Of a stretch of DNA of 64,000 nucleotides, positions 1-11,671 are shown in pieces. Within the stretch, counting starts at the first letter, position 1. Every line of letters starts with the position of its first letter. The notes beneath the pieces are model-generated. The model ran no database searches. It was given only the letters and a program-made list of their open reading frames with translations, and was not told where the DNA came from. Origin of the DNA: Monomorium pharaonis (taxonomy: Eukaryota; Arthropoda; Insecta; Hymenoptera; Formicidae); the NCBI RefSeq assembly GCF_013373865.1, contig NC_050467.1:20730996-20794995 (forward strand), given 5' to 3'. Both the position numbers and the translations under genes were made by a program.

Positions 1-713
1 TGTGTGTCTTACGAATATTTTAGCAACACCAAACATCGTTAAAAATATCTAAAAAAAATTGAAGTAACTTTGGCTTCCTCAGTTTCTATTAATATCTCTC
101 GAAATTCGGTACAAGATAATAAAAACAATATATAAAGTTTTTGTTATTTCTCGCTATTACTTATGTGTATCTATTAGACATGCGTACTACAAACATTCTC
201 CACACAATTATACAATCACGGTTGCCACGAAGCATTTTCGTCAGTGAGAAAATCGATGCATTCTTCGCAACTAGCCAAAAAATACATCTATTTATATAGT
301 AGAGATGGGTAAGATGTTGTCATTGTTTGACGAATACTTACCATTTTATTTATTTTATTATAATTTCAAATAATATACATATATAAATAATGTAATGGAT
401 ATTCTGTTCTCTCTTTGCCTTTTACCCAACTCTGTTAAAAAAACACAAGCTTTAACGCACAAGCATATTTAATCCCAATAGTAATCTGTATTTCATACAC
501 AGCACTATTTTCCTCATTCATTAATTATTAATTTTTCGATTATTCATTATTTTATTGTTTTGTTATGGGAATGAATAATTTTTTCAGCTGAATTAGCAAC
601 GGAGAAATTGTAGATCAATAACGCGCATTTATGATATTTGGGACAGTTTATTATTAGTCTCACAGAGAGAAAATAATTTTTAGTTTGCAATATAATCTAA
701 GAAAACGCAAGTT

Positions 714-719
714 TTTATT
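714..719 (-). promoter_or_regulatory. candidate poly(A) signal AATAAA
   Basis: The complement of TTTATT gives the canonical hexamer AATAAA on the transcript strand. It is the first perfect hexamer I noticed downstream of the last recognised TIAR/Rox8-like exon. Other copies follow at 647-652, 551-556 and about 345-354. In such AT-rich sequence the hexamer occurs often by chance, so the choice is weak. Confidence 0.25.
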
Positions 720-1004
720 TGTATACGTTGTGTGTAATTATTGTAAATAATGCTGGTATAAATTACTGAAATTAGCATATCGCGGTTGCTCCCATTAACC
801 TCGCAATATCGTTAACTCAAGCCAAAATATTATATCGAATATATGTATGTGTGTAGCTAATTATATCACATGTGTTATTGTAGCCATGTTTACTGTTTCA
901 CCCGGGCAAAATTGTTCCTGGTGAAGCGTACCATGTTCTGTCGTTCAATCTTTCGGATGATACATCAAGTATCAAGTTTACGAGGTTTTTTAAGATCACC
1001 GACA

Positions 1005-1007
1005 ATA

Positions 1008-1041
<34 letters not shown>

Positions 1042-1050
1042 TATATGTAC
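1005..1050. repeat. (AT)n/(TATG)n microsatellite
   Basis: An AT run passes into TATG units, in the 3' flank or 3' UTR of the TIAR/Rox8-like gene. Confidence 0.95.
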
Positions 1051-1291
1051 TATGCGCACTCTTCTGCCGACACATGCCTTCGATATCCTTTTGATATCGA
1101 ATCGAGTTTTCACGTGCAACATTTACAAGCCAATACCGGCACTGACGAAATTGCTTTTGGACGTAACAGAGGCAAGATGCAAAGGTATGTAAAAAGCGAA
1201 ACACTCCGGTGTTAGCCAACGAACATCACACAAACAAGTACGACGCACACTTGCACGCGTGTACAGAAGGGATAGATAAAGTAATGGTTAC

Positions 1292-1475
1292 CTGGAACTG
1301 TTGCATCGGGTAGGCCATCATTTGTGCCGGTGGCGGTGGTGGCGGGGGTGCGGCTTGCACCCCTGGGGGTGCCGTGACCGTCGTGGCGTGGTGTGGTGGT
1401 AACTGTGGTCCCCCAGGTAATCCCTGACCCCATCCTGCCGCTGTACCAGCAGCATGGACAGCACCCATTCCCATT
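1292..1475 (-). CDS. TIAR/Rox8-like exon: Pro/Gly/Gln-rich C-terminal part
   Basis: This 184-nt exon has acceptor ttttaaaatag and probable donor CAG|gtaacc. It completes a Gly codon and reads MGMGAVHAAGTAAGWGQGLP, GGPQLPPHHATTVTAPPGVQ, a run of seven Pro, then AQMMAYPMQQFQ. The ending YPMQQ(F/Y)Q is what I expect near the C-terminus of insect Rox8-like proteins, where only a few residues normally follow. If the donor is not used, the frame reads on for 21 more codons (VTITLSIPSVHACKCASYLF and V) to a TGA whose complement is at 1226-1228. The spliced terminal exon was not identified, so the true C-terminus is open. Confidence 0.9.
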
Positions 1476-2012
1476 CTATTTTAAAAAATATATAATTGTC
1501 AAATTTTGCAATTGTAAAAATGCATTCGCATTTTGTTCGATATAATATTAACGCTTCTTTTAAAACACAAGAATATTATATAATTTTTGTTATAATTAAT
1601 TTATAAATTAATAAATGTTTGAAAACTTATATTTTGTATTGTCGGCTATAAGATAATTTTATTAAAAATGACACACACACACACACACAAGCATATTATT
1701 ATAATAATAAAGCTCTAAAATAAATATTAAAAAATTGTGAGATAAATTTATCAATATATAATCAATATGTAATATACGCTTTTGTATAATTATAAATAAT
1801 TATATGTTCTCAATGCAAAATTAATGTGCATTAAAAAAATTTTTTAACTGTTTTAATTGTTTAATTGTTTGTTTACAATTCACTGATGCCGCAAAGAGAG
1901 AGATGGAGGGATACATTTATGTTATATTTAAATTTCCAATTATTTAAAATTTCGTCGTTGAAAGCTTGATTTTTGGAAAAGAGAGAAAACGTATCTTGCG
2001 TGAAAAGCTTAC
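1476..2012 (-). other. intron, 537 nt
   Basis: The intron runs from donor gtaagc to acceptor ttttaaaatag. It contains a (CA)n run at about 1672-1689 and otherwise AT-rich sequence. In the transcript the donor is followed within about 30 nt by a pyrimidine-rich stretch (ttttctctcttttcc). No gene is seen inside. Confidence 0.9.
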
Positions 2013-2254
2013 CCCATATATTGCGCCTGTTGATATCCGGCAAACTGTCCATAGGTGTAACCCTGCATGCCTTGAAGAAAGCCCCCAGCTTGCATTTGTG
2101 TCGCTGTCGTAGGATAAGATTGGGGCGGATACCAGTATCCTAGTTGTCCAGCACCGCCGACGCCACCGACGCCTCCGACACCCGCGACGCCCGCCGCCGC
2201 CGCGGCGGCAGCTGCCGCCGCCGCGTAGTATGGGTACGTCGCCGACGATAACGC
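2013..2254 (-). CDS. TIAR/Rox8-like exon: Ala/Gly-rich low-complexity tail
   Basis: This 242-nt exon has acceptor tgtgctctttcag and donor gtaagc. It reads ALSSATYPYY, then 11 consecutive Ala, then a Gly/Val repeat (GVAGVGGVGGVGGAG). After that come QLGYWYPPQSYPTTATQMQA and a Tyr/Gln/Gly-rich end (GYTYGQFAGYQQAQYM). Two bases (GG) carry into the next exon. Aromatic, Gln and Gly residues of this kind form the prion-like domain that drives TIA-1 into stress granules. The Ala run is coded by mixed GCG, GCC, GCA and GCT codons and the Gly/Val run by repeated GGCGTCGGN units. This makes the exon far more GC-rich than the flanking introns and suggests lineage-specific expansion. Confidence 0.93.
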
Positions 2255-3726
2255 CTGAAAGAGCACAAAGATCAATGAAATAGAAAAGAGCAAGAACATT
2301 GTCTGGATTTTATGCTTAACGATGTCGATAGGGTCAGGAATGGTAATTTCGTTCCGTCGAAGATTTGTGTGGTCGTTCACTTGAAATGGGCGACGCGAGA
2401 ATTTCAACGCGATCATTTCATTGCTGTCACGTAAATTATTTTTTATTATTTCGCTGTTCCTCGCGTGAACTCATTCATTATTTTATGGCGCGCAATGTGA
2501 AATCAGATCAAATTATTCTATTATCCGAATTACTCATAAAATAATATATTCCGCAAAATATACAATTTGTTTTTTTATACAAGTGCAATTAAGCTGTATG
2601 ATATGAGAAAATGTATTGCTTTTCTATTTTACAATAATTTCTTGCCGAATATCTAAATTTCTTTTTCTAAGCTTATAATATCAGATTGGAAAACGATATT
2701 GAGAAAATGCTATTATCATTATCGAATAGAATATTTAAATTGCATTGATTTTTCGATAGTTTTGCTTCTAAGAGATTTACGGAAGAAATAATGTGCAACT
2801 ATTATGCTCTTCATTAAAGCGGTACGATGAACCAGGATATCACGCAAACTAGTTCGATTCCGTTGAATACGAGAACAGGGTATGGCAGGATACGTACTAA
2901 CGTGATATCTCGGCTCCCCAGGGAGAAGCGCGTTATGGGAATAGAGATCAATTAGAGCGATGTCACGGGCCGAGTAGCAGTGGATGGATGCACGGAAGTA
3001 CTACCGAGGAGTGCGAGAGGGTTTGGGAAGTACTTCGGGTACCATTCCCAGATCGGGCGTACCTACCCATCCTAACGGAGCTAATTGCTAAGAGACCCGG
3101 CCCGACACACTTCGAAGAGAGGCACCTGAATAGACCGGAATCTTGCCCGATTCCCTGTTCTCTCTCTGTTTCCGTCTTTACTCTTTCACCGGACTTTTAG
3201 GTCATATACTGATATATCGACAGAGACACTTTATTCGCGCGAAATCGGAAGGAACCGATCGTCATCGAATCTGATAACTACTTCCTTCTTTGGGCCCTCT
3301 TGCTTCTTTGAGACAGAAGTATTTATTATTCAGTTTCGGTGATACGCCCAACAACGGCAAATTTTACGTTTATACCGAGGAATCTGTCGCTCTGCATTCA
3401 TCGCTTTGATACACGCCGACATTAGAGATTAGATTTGATATTAATGTCAACATATACAATTCTCTTTCAAATAACTCTAACTTTCTGCAATGTAGTCGCT
3501 TGTGATTCATATTTACTGGTGCACGTAAAGCCACTGCTTTTATTTTTCATACATTGCATCTCGAGGAAAATCGGCGCCAATGCTTATTCACATGAAATAA
3601 AACAGAAAAGTTCTCTGGTTTGATACGAGCCACGATGTAAATGTTGGAGAACACGGAAGGCGGAATTTCACGTCGAAACTGTCCTTCTGGCAGAGCGGAT
3701 AAAAGGAAAAGATGGAGAGCGTTTAC
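2255..3726 (-). other. intron, 1472 nt
   Basis: Noncoding sequence lies between the RRM3 end exon and the Ala/Gly-rich exon. A moderately GC-richer stretch occurs at about 2880-3400 with a short open frame on the plus strand (2988-3200) that I take to be chance. No repeat or RNA gene was recognised. Confidence 0.85.
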
Positions 3727-3856
3727 CTGTCCAGTTTGTTGAGCATTATTAGGATCTCCACTCTCCTTGCCCCAACTGCACTTTACCGTTTGGCCGTTGA
3801 TGTCTGTGTTGTGTACTGCTACGATGGCGTGCGTAGCTGACTCTTTCGTAGAAAAC
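3727..3856 (-). CDS. TIAR/Rox8-like exon: RRM3 C-terminal part
   Basis: This 130-nt exon has acceptor tttcgatttcag and donor gtaaac. The frame completes the Arg of RNP1 and reads FSTKESATHAIVAVHNTDIN then GQTVKCSWGKESGDPNNAQQ and TGQ. These are helix 2 and strand 4 of RRM3. VKCSWGKE is the typical end of the third RRM in TIA-1/TIAR/Rox8, and the Asn/Gln run starts the low-complexity tail. It ends on a codon boundary, in agreement with the phase-0 start of the exon at 2254. The donor is off consensus at position +5 (gtaaAc), and a pyrimidine-rich tract follows about 15 nt into the intron. Confidence 0.95.
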
Positions 3857-5511
3857 CTGAAATCGAAAGAGAAGAGAATTCAAGTCTTTTGTTAGGACGT
3901 GTCCTTCGACGTCAATGTTGGTATTGGTGTGGTGCGATGGTATGTACAAAAAGAAAAATCTCCGGAGCAATACGGTACTCTTTCCACAAGTTAAACCAGA
4001 CCTTATTATAGTAGCTTAACGAAATGGTCTCTGCGACTAGTGCAGTTTAATTTATGCGAGTTTACTGCGCGCACGAATGAGCACAGTAATTGTGAATCTC
4101 GACGAATCTAGATTACTGCAGATAGGTATTCGATGTTAAATTCTACACACTGGTTATGCAGGTTTAATTTCTAGTTTGCTAAATCAGTATTGTTTTGATG
4201 ACTAAATGTATATTACAATATTTGACGTAGGAAATTTAAAATATAATGTCGTGTTTTTATAACAAATTTAAAAAATTAGGAACGCGTAAAAGAGAGAACA
4301 AAATATTTCAATTACATCGAATTTGTCTATAATCTAATAGTTCTGTTGTGCTTCAAAAGATCTATATGTGTTTCTATTTCGAAACGAAAAGTGCAAAAAT
4401 ATTATTAATTCTATGCACAATACTCTTCAATTATTCAACGTACGGGATCTATCACTTTTCGATAAACTGATTAAGTTTGTATTGAACGGCGAGAACTTTT
4501 GAAGAAACTGATTAGAGCATTCGGCAGCAAGGTGACAGGGAATTATTGAATTTATCGAGGATTAGGTCACTTTTAACGTTCTCGTTGGAGATTGCACAAT
4601 GGCAACTTCGTCCATGAGTTTGCCCCTTCCTATCTATCGAGCTTCCATCCACAATCGTTGAGTAGGACGAACGATGGTCATCGTCAGCAACGTCCTCTCC
4701 TCCCCTCTCACCCGTACCTCCAGCGATAACCAGCGGCAGATAAGATTCTTTCTTTCATCCGAGAAGAAAAGACCTTCCCTTATCCACCCTCCCGCCTTAC
4801 TTTCTCGCTGTACCTTGTCGTAAGTCCATACGTCATCGCGAGATATTCGTTTCCGGGTTCCGCGCTATGGAAGAACGGAGGGAGGAAGAGCAATTAGACG
4901 GAAGATATCTGAACGACGGACATTGTCCAAGGGTGACGGAATTGTGGCAGACATACGAAAACGGTAGAGGCCATTGCATCGGATAAAGAAAGACAAGGAT
5001 ATCGAGCAGCGAGCACGAGGGAGAATACGGGATAGAGAGTAGAAGATACGTAAGAGAGGGTTTTTTGTGTCCTTCTTTCACCCCTGCTTCCCCTCTAGGC
5101 TTTTGCCTCATCCTCTCTCTTATCGTTCGTTCTAGAGCAACCGTCCCACTCTCTTGCCAGTCTTTTTTGAGGTAGGTCACGGATCTCTTGTTGTCGTTAG
5201 GGCAGAAGCTGAATTCGCTTTTGGCAGATATAAATGCTCAACTGATTTCTTGAATTATTACGTTCTTTCTTCTTTGACTTGAAAATATTGGTACGGATAT
5301 GATCTTCTGTATTTATTGAATATAATTTTTATTTGTAATCTGCATTAATTTCTATTTTCATAAATAAAATTATTCACATTATAAAATATGATTTTTATTA
5401 AAGAATTTTTAACAGTTCTTTATTTATTTTTTTGAAATATAAATAAAGTTGATTTCATCAGTATGGGAAGTTGAACTGAAATATATGATCTGTGTGAATG
5501 TAATGGGTAGA

Positions 5512-5724
5512 TTAATGAAATGGCCACGATTCGAGCTTGATGAGTCCGACATGCTGCCATTGACCCGACATGTTCTCGCGTTTCGTGCCATAAATCACAA
5601 GCGACGGTGGTATTGATGCACCATTCATGCGATTTCCTAATATTTCGTAAAATTTCATTTGATGACTCGCATTACGCTGGTACCAATCATCGCACATAAT
5701 TTTGTTAAAGTAAAATTTCCTCAA
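5512..5724 (-). other. short coding-like island, unrecognised
   Basis: A 70-codon minus-strand frame in an AT-rich intron contains mixed-composition sequence such as MKFYEILGNRMNGASIPPSL and KRENMSGQWQHVGLIKLESW, ending PFH-stop. The stretch is more GC-rich than its surroundings. The plus strand of the same region also has a short plausible frame (WPRFELDESDMLPLTRHVLA), so the orientation is uncertain. I recognise neither. It may be a relic of a coding sequence, a conserved noncoding block or chance. Confidence 0.15.
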
Positions 5725-7199
5725 GTCTTGCTATAACCATTATATTATACGCTCAAAATCCAATCACTTTATGCAAATGTATCCTTTGTATACATACGAT
5801 GATTCCACCTGGTTGGCCTTAGGCCAGATTGTCGATTCTGTGATAAATTTATCCGAACAGTCGGTGTAAGCATATCATCAGCCATGCATAATATATGTAC
5901 AATAATTTAGCAGAATGGCTTCAGGGTGATTGATAGAATGAATTAAATAATGGGTTTCAATAAGAATGGCATAACTTTCCCTGATAATCAATTACAAAAG
6001 TAATAATATCTTTCGAGATAAAGACATATTTTATTTATTATTTTATTTTATACAAGACATACGCTAGATATAAAAACATACATTTATTAACTGAAATTAT
6101 ATAGAAACTGAAAAAAAATAAAAATAATTACATATTTTTGTTCTATATTTTGCGAAATTTTTTACATTCTCATAGTGAGAATGAATGAGCATTTCAAGAA
6201 ACGAGGATAAGTACAAAGTTGTACTTAAGTTATTATTACAACATAGCGTTAGACATAAATTAAAATTGGAATTAATTTACAATAACGTACGATAATAATA
6301 TATTAAGTTTTTGTTCTAGATTTCTTTTTTTTATAAGGCAGTAAAAGCTTCGGTAATTAACGAACTTTGATTATATAATCAGTGAAATGGTTTCAAGGGT
6401 TTCATACTAAAGTTCCGTTTAATTCCGTTTAATTCTTCACGAGAATTGGCCTTAAGTGTTCTTTGTGGAGTCTGGTGATCGATAAATCATTTTGTAATTT
6501 AAACGGCAATAGAGTAAAACGACTTTTAATTACGACAATTCATTAAGATATAGAGAAATAATTCGTGAACTTTACATTCACATTTATTAAAAAAAAAAAC
6601 TTATAGTAAAGAAGAAAATTGTGTATGTGTATATTTTTTATGTAATAAAAAATAGATAAAGTTATTTTAAACACACACACGCACATTTTTTTAAGAAATA
6701 GATAGACTACTTCAGGTAGCGTAGATTATTAAAACTACTAAACTATGTAGATTACTAAATGCATAGAATGTGCATATTTCTGTTTTAGAAGTAAAGCAGA
6801 TTAGACAAGAAATATTGATTTAGGTCAACAAGATTAAAGTATTGTTAGTCGATTTTAATTATTTTCGTAAACATACAATTATACAGATCGTGCAAGAAGT
6901 TAATGAATTGATCAACACGATCTGCAAACTGCGAACCTACGAATATCGTGTTAACTTTATAACAAAAAAACTAGAGCACAGTTATAATTCTCCATGACAC
7001 CATTACATATTATATCTATATCATATTGATAGAGAGAGAAAAGAAAGTCGCTAATTTTGGCGATTAATAGCCTTTTTATATTTCAATATCCTTTATTTCT
7101 TGGAAATTAAATAGTGCATTGTATTAATAAAACATAATTTGCTTAGATAATTAATCCATAATTCAGTTTTTCTATCTAAAATTTATATCAAATCTAAAA

Positions 7200-7225
7200 A
7201 CTAATCTAATCTAATCTAATCTAAT
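7200..7225. repeat. (CTAAT)n pentamer array
   Basis: Five tandem CTAAT units lie in an AT-rich intron, about 110 bp before the palindromic element at 7334. Confidence 0.9.
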
Positions 7226-7333
7226 TTTATATAATGTCATACTACATGTTGCGACTTGCAAAACACCAACAGTTATTTGTATAATCAACCAAAAATATTT
7301 TACAAGTAAAAGTTTTGTAAAGATCTTTATATA

Positions 7334-7537
7334 CACACAGAAAAAAAAGTAATATAGCCAATAACATATGTAATTGCGGGCTGTCAACTACATAAAATAC
7401 TCAATACAATAATATTTACTGTTAATGCAAGTACAATGTTGATACTGTAATAGCATATATTATTGTATTGAGTATATCTGCAGTTGGCAGCTCGCAACTA
7501 TATATCTTATTGGATATATTGCATTTTTTTCAGTGCA
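7334..7537. mobile_element. palindromic MITE-like element, about 204 bp
   Basis: Two arms of about 90 nt (roughly 7336-7424 and 7443-7535) are imperfect inverted repeats of each other around an 18-nt centre. An 18-nt block, TACTCAATACAATAATAT at 7398-7415, is matched perfectly by its complement at 7457-7474. The ends read CACACAGAAAAAAAAG on the left and CACTGAAAAAAATG when the right end is read inward. TA lies next to the left end, but the right boundary is unclear, so the exact limits are approximate. It is a fold-back, nonautonomous DNA element without coding capacity. Arm divergence indicates it is older than the element at 32609. Confidence 0.7.
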
Positions 7538-8032
7538 TTAACTTGTAAATATTTTGAACAAACAATTCACGTCAAAGGAAAAGAACTAAAATTGTGTCAA
7601 TTTTAGAGCCCTTTTATTTTTTGTTTCGTTGCAGAACTAATTTTATCATTAATTATTACAAAATAGAAAAAAGTATTATAAGAATTACTGCATCATCTGA
7701 TAAAAGACATTTTCTAATTACACTTATGTTTTCAAAATTTCAATTTTATTTAAGAAAGATTCCACTTCAAAAACAAAGTGGTATGTTAGTATTAGTATTA
7801 ATTAGTGAATTTTCTTTCCCTCTTCCATACACAAATAAAAATATGTCACATAAATTTAAGCTTTTCAATAATAAACATAAATTTGAATTTTAGGAAATAT
7901 TTTCTAGAACTTCTTTTATTATAAAGAATTATTAATAAGTAATACCGATTTATTAAGCATCGATGGGTAAATCTGAACATGTTATATATATCATAAATAT
8001 ATTTTAATATAAATAATAAAATATATATTTAC

Positions 8033-8213
8033 CTGATAAAGGCATAGCCTTTGTCCTTAAATACTCGAATTTCTTGAATGGATCCGAAGGGCGAAAATGT
8101 TTTCTGCATGAGTTCTTCCGTTAAACCATTGGTCAAACCGCCGCAGTATACCGTGCAGTTGGTCGGACTACTTTGGTTGTAAACTTCATCGAACGTCAAC
8201 GGTTTCGCATTCG
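8033..8213 (-). CDS. TIAR/Rox8-like exon: linker and RRM3 N-terminal part
   Basis: This 181-nt exon has acceptor ttcacag and a weaker donor gtaaat. With the G carried from the previous exon it reads ANAKPLTFDEVYNQSSPTNC, followed by RRM3. RNP2 is the hexamer VYCGGL, then NGLTEELMQKTFSPFGSIQE (helix 1 and strand 2) and IRVFKDKGYAFI. RRM3 of TIA proteins contributes RNA affinity and nuclear export. The RNP1 octamer KGYAFIRF is interrupted by the next intron inside the Arg codon: AG here, G in the next exon. The exon is the first coding block after the 21.8 kb intron. A long AT-rich stretch follows its donor in the transcript. Confidence 0.95.
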
Positions 8214-11200
8214 CTGTGAAACAAAAGAATGATACACTTTAATCTTTGTTTATATAATCTTGAGAGGTCTAAGAAAACTGGTTCAAGCGTTAATAATCGC
8301 AGCTACGAACTTTCGAATATCAATTGTTACATTTTTGTGTTATCTCTTTCTTAAACTTAATTTCTTTCAGAACAAAATTTATAAATATAGTGACGAAATA
8401 CAGTGATAAATATTTATAAATTTTGTATGGAATTTTTATATATTGCAATGTAATATAAAACAGTTTACTACGAAAGCTCAATTATGACTTGAGCCAACGA
8501 GATTTATACTGCGTTTTTTTTTTAGATTATATTTGCTACTTTGTTGATGTTGATTCTGTTTACACCAGGAGATTAATTACTCTTAGTAAATATAAAATTT
8601 GAAATTATGTAGAGAAGTTTAATAAGTTTACTTTAGATATATATATAAAACCCACGATTACAAGCTGTTTTAATCAATCAATTTTCCTCAATTGCGCTGA
8701 ATTCAAAACTCTATTAATTACATCAAAATTCTGAAAATGGGATGTTGTCTTCATAGATGTTATTACACGTAAAGTATTAGTAACAATGTTGTAAATTACG
8801 ACAACAAAATTATTTCTTGATCAGGAAAACGTTTCGGAAATATTAGCTGCCGTGCCCCTATCGTAGCGTTTATTTCGTTATTAATCAATGCAGTCATGCT
8901 GCTGAACGCATAACTCCTGCTCGTTTATAGTCATGATTGGCATATAAAAAATGAGCAGCGTTGCAGCGGAGAGTTACGCGGGCATTCATCAAAAAACGAT
9001 CAGCGTACGGCGTAATGATTATTCCGTTTGCGACATCCAACGACGATCGGATATGAGTCCGATAGCAATATAAGAAACAACACGCACATGGAGCCTTGGG
9101 AAAGCCATTATTGAAAGTATCTACTTCCCTCAACGCGATAGATCTCTCATGTATCCTTTACCTCTTCTTTCGTCCCCTCCCCTTTTCTTCCCCCGCGGCA
9201 TTACTTTTACTGATACTACGAAAGAGGTCAACCGGGTTTCACAGTGTGGTTGGAGCGGAACGCGAGAGCTGCTCGAGATATCGAACGCCAATGCCAAAGA
9301 GGTTGAATCCCGTCAGCTAAGTTTACGATCGTACGGGGGCTTAGCCTATACGGTAGAAACAGGCTACGGGTGTAAACGCGACCGGTAAACCACGGCCTGT
9401 AATTGCCTCGTTCAGGGATGGACTGTTCTCAGAACGGCAGAACGTCCCGTTAAGAACTTACCGAGGGACGTTCTCTTCTTTTCTCAAAGCTCGGCATTAT
9501 CTCTTTATTGCCTGGTGAACGTTATTCTCAGTATTCCTGGAATGTCGGCGCAGCTTGCTCTTGCCGCCGCCGCCGCTGCCGCCGTCTATGGTCGGCTTTA
9601 AAAAATTTTGTTTGTTCTAGAATGCTTATTTCGCAAAAAAAGAGATTGAAATATCTGCACTTCTGGCGCTTACGAAGTCGTGAACTTTTTACGGTTCTAC
9701 CTTCTTTGAGCGTCGGTCATTTCGCAAGTTAATAGCTAAGAATTATTATATGACAAAAATGTAACGAATCAATGCGTTATCGCGACACGATAGTTAATTA
9801 ATGCGATATCATCCCATGAGTCATATGAATCATTGTGAAATTTATTCATCACAAAAAGGATATTTTCAAAATAAAAACATAATTTTTTCTAAGCATTTCT
9901 AACAGTATTTCTAATATATAATGGTTAAATATAACATACACTCTATTTTATTTTATCAAAGAACAAACAAGATTATCAAATTTGTGCAAAAATTGTAATT
10001 TGTATTGTTTCGTAATTATAGGGTAATGTACAATAAATGTATAAACATTATATCATTGCGTTTAAACGTTTACGCTGTACACATAAATTATGTAGGATAT
10101 TTGTATTTTTATTATTTGGTATTCGTAGACAAGTTAAAAATTATATATATTATATACACCATTTTGTGAGTGTGTACATATATGTGTATAATTATTTTAC
10201 AACATCTTTAAATTAGCAAGCATTTTATGTCAAGATGCAGACAAATTATATCATCATACAAAAAAGATATGTCTATTTGTATGTATATCTAACTGTTGTA
10301 GTTTTACAATCCTACTTGGAACATGCAAAGTTTTTCGTCATATATTACGGTTAAATAAACTTGTCAATTAGAGAAAACATAGTCTTTTATAAAAAGGTTT
10401 AATTTATCAGATTTTGTTTATCTGTTTATTGACAGATTCCTAAAAATACAGTTTTGGCTCAGATAAGATAACTAAACTCAAGTGCGCGAATAAATAATTC
10501 TGACAAAAATTCAGAACAAAAGCTATTTTTGAACATATACATATAATAATCATTTCATCAACTATTTATTCTGACACAGGATGCTTATAACGAATATATG
10601 ATACCGTATTTTAAGATGTTACTGGATCTATATCTCATATCCTCTTTTTAGAACTGTAATAAATTGCCTTCAACAGAATATTAATTTTATATTGGATTTT
10701 AAGCGACACGAGAAGCTGTCACTGCTTTTCTGTCAATACTTGTCCGCGCTATGGACGTAGTTTTCGAGATTTAAGAGAGAGAGCGAGAGGAGAAATCGAG
10801 ATTCAAGATATCGAGGATCAATTGGAAGAATTGGTCCCGACGTTTTGAAGCGGTTATATCGAGAATATCTGGTTGAAAAATTGAAGAGCTATTGTAGATC
10901 TATGGCAATGGTTTTCGTACGGAGCGGATTCCATGGAAGAGAAAAAAAAAGGTTGCAAAGAAAGATTGCAAAGATGAAGTCGATTCGGACGTAGAATGAT
11001 ACTGGGTGAAAGAATAACTGTACGATCGTATTTTTATCACATTGAGCTTTTGATTGATTCCAATATGACATGTAACATACAGTAATATATTCAAATGAGA
11101 ATCACAGAATGAACAGTATCATCTATAATAAAATGGTTACATATCAATTTGTATTTAACAGTAACTGTATCCATGTGATGTAAGTTCCGACGTCATTTTA

Positions 11201-11350
11201 TTAGTTCCGAATTTTATAAGTTAATATTTTATAGAAAATAATATAAATTTTTAAATAACTTTCTCATATATTCACATTTGTATGGATTAATAATAACTTT
11301 AAATATGTAGCTTAATGATTTTAATACAATTAAGTTAAAAAAAGAGTACA

Positions 11351-11422
<72 letters not shown>
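11351..11422. repeat. (AG)n microsatellite, 72 nt
   Basis: AG repeats with one interruption near 11371-11373. In the minus-strand transcript this is a CU tract, complementary to the GA tract derived from 11671-11733. Confidence 0.97.
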
Positions 11423-11424
<2 letters not shown>

Positions 11425-11670
11425 ATAAAAATAAGACATCTTTATATGTAACTTAAAATTTCTTTACAAGGAAACAATTGGTAAAATTTGATGCTCTATT
11501 TTTTGCAGCAAATAATAAAATTGTAATTATAAAATATTAAAAACCTAATGTAAAAATAATGTGAATTTTTTATGGAAAAAAATTATAATTTTCAGATATA
11601 GCCATGGTTTGTTTTCGAATGCTGGCTTTATTTCGCCTTTCGAATCCTTAGTACTTTAATCGAAATATTT

Positions 11671-11671
11671 C

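Larger units (their letters stand above)
1..1291 (-). other. 3' flank of the TIAR/Rox8-like gene: unresolved terminal exon and 3' UTR
   Basis: Downstream of the last recognised exon the sequence is AT-rich, with an (AT)n/TATG repeat at about 1005-1050. A short terminal exon ending in a stop codon is expected somewhere here if the donor at 1286-1291 is used. I looked for an acceptor followed by Ala-Gln-stop and found none. One pyrimidine-rich acceptor-like site precedes 1163 or so (gcatcttgcctctg...aaaag), but the codons after it resemble no known TIA ending. Minus-strand AATAAA motifs lie at 714-719, 647-652, 551-556 and near 345-354. A 3' UTR of several hundred bases is plausible, but no poly(A) site can be chosen from sequence alone. 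Confidence 0.5.
3857..8032 (-). other. intron, 4176 nt
   Basis: This intron splits the RNP1 Arg codon of RRM3. It holds a GC-richer stretch at 4600-5200, a small coding-like island at 5512-5724 (minus), a TAATC pentamer array at 7200-7225 and a palindromic MITE-like element at about 7334-7537. The rest is AT-rich without recognisable genes. Confidence 0.85.

Noticed and set aside
2009..2416. A start codon upstream of the Ala/Gly exon within a 135-codon open frame
   Set aside because: The first 54 codons are intron. The exon begins at the acceptor before 2254, in phase with the preceding exon.
2840..2870. GTTCGATTCC resembling a tRNA T-loop
   Set aside because: No acceptor stem, D-arm or anticodon arm could be placed around it.
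7200..7225. CTAAT array as a telomeric-type repeat
   Set aside because: The insect telomere unit is TTAGG. This is a short AT-rich pentamer microsatellite.
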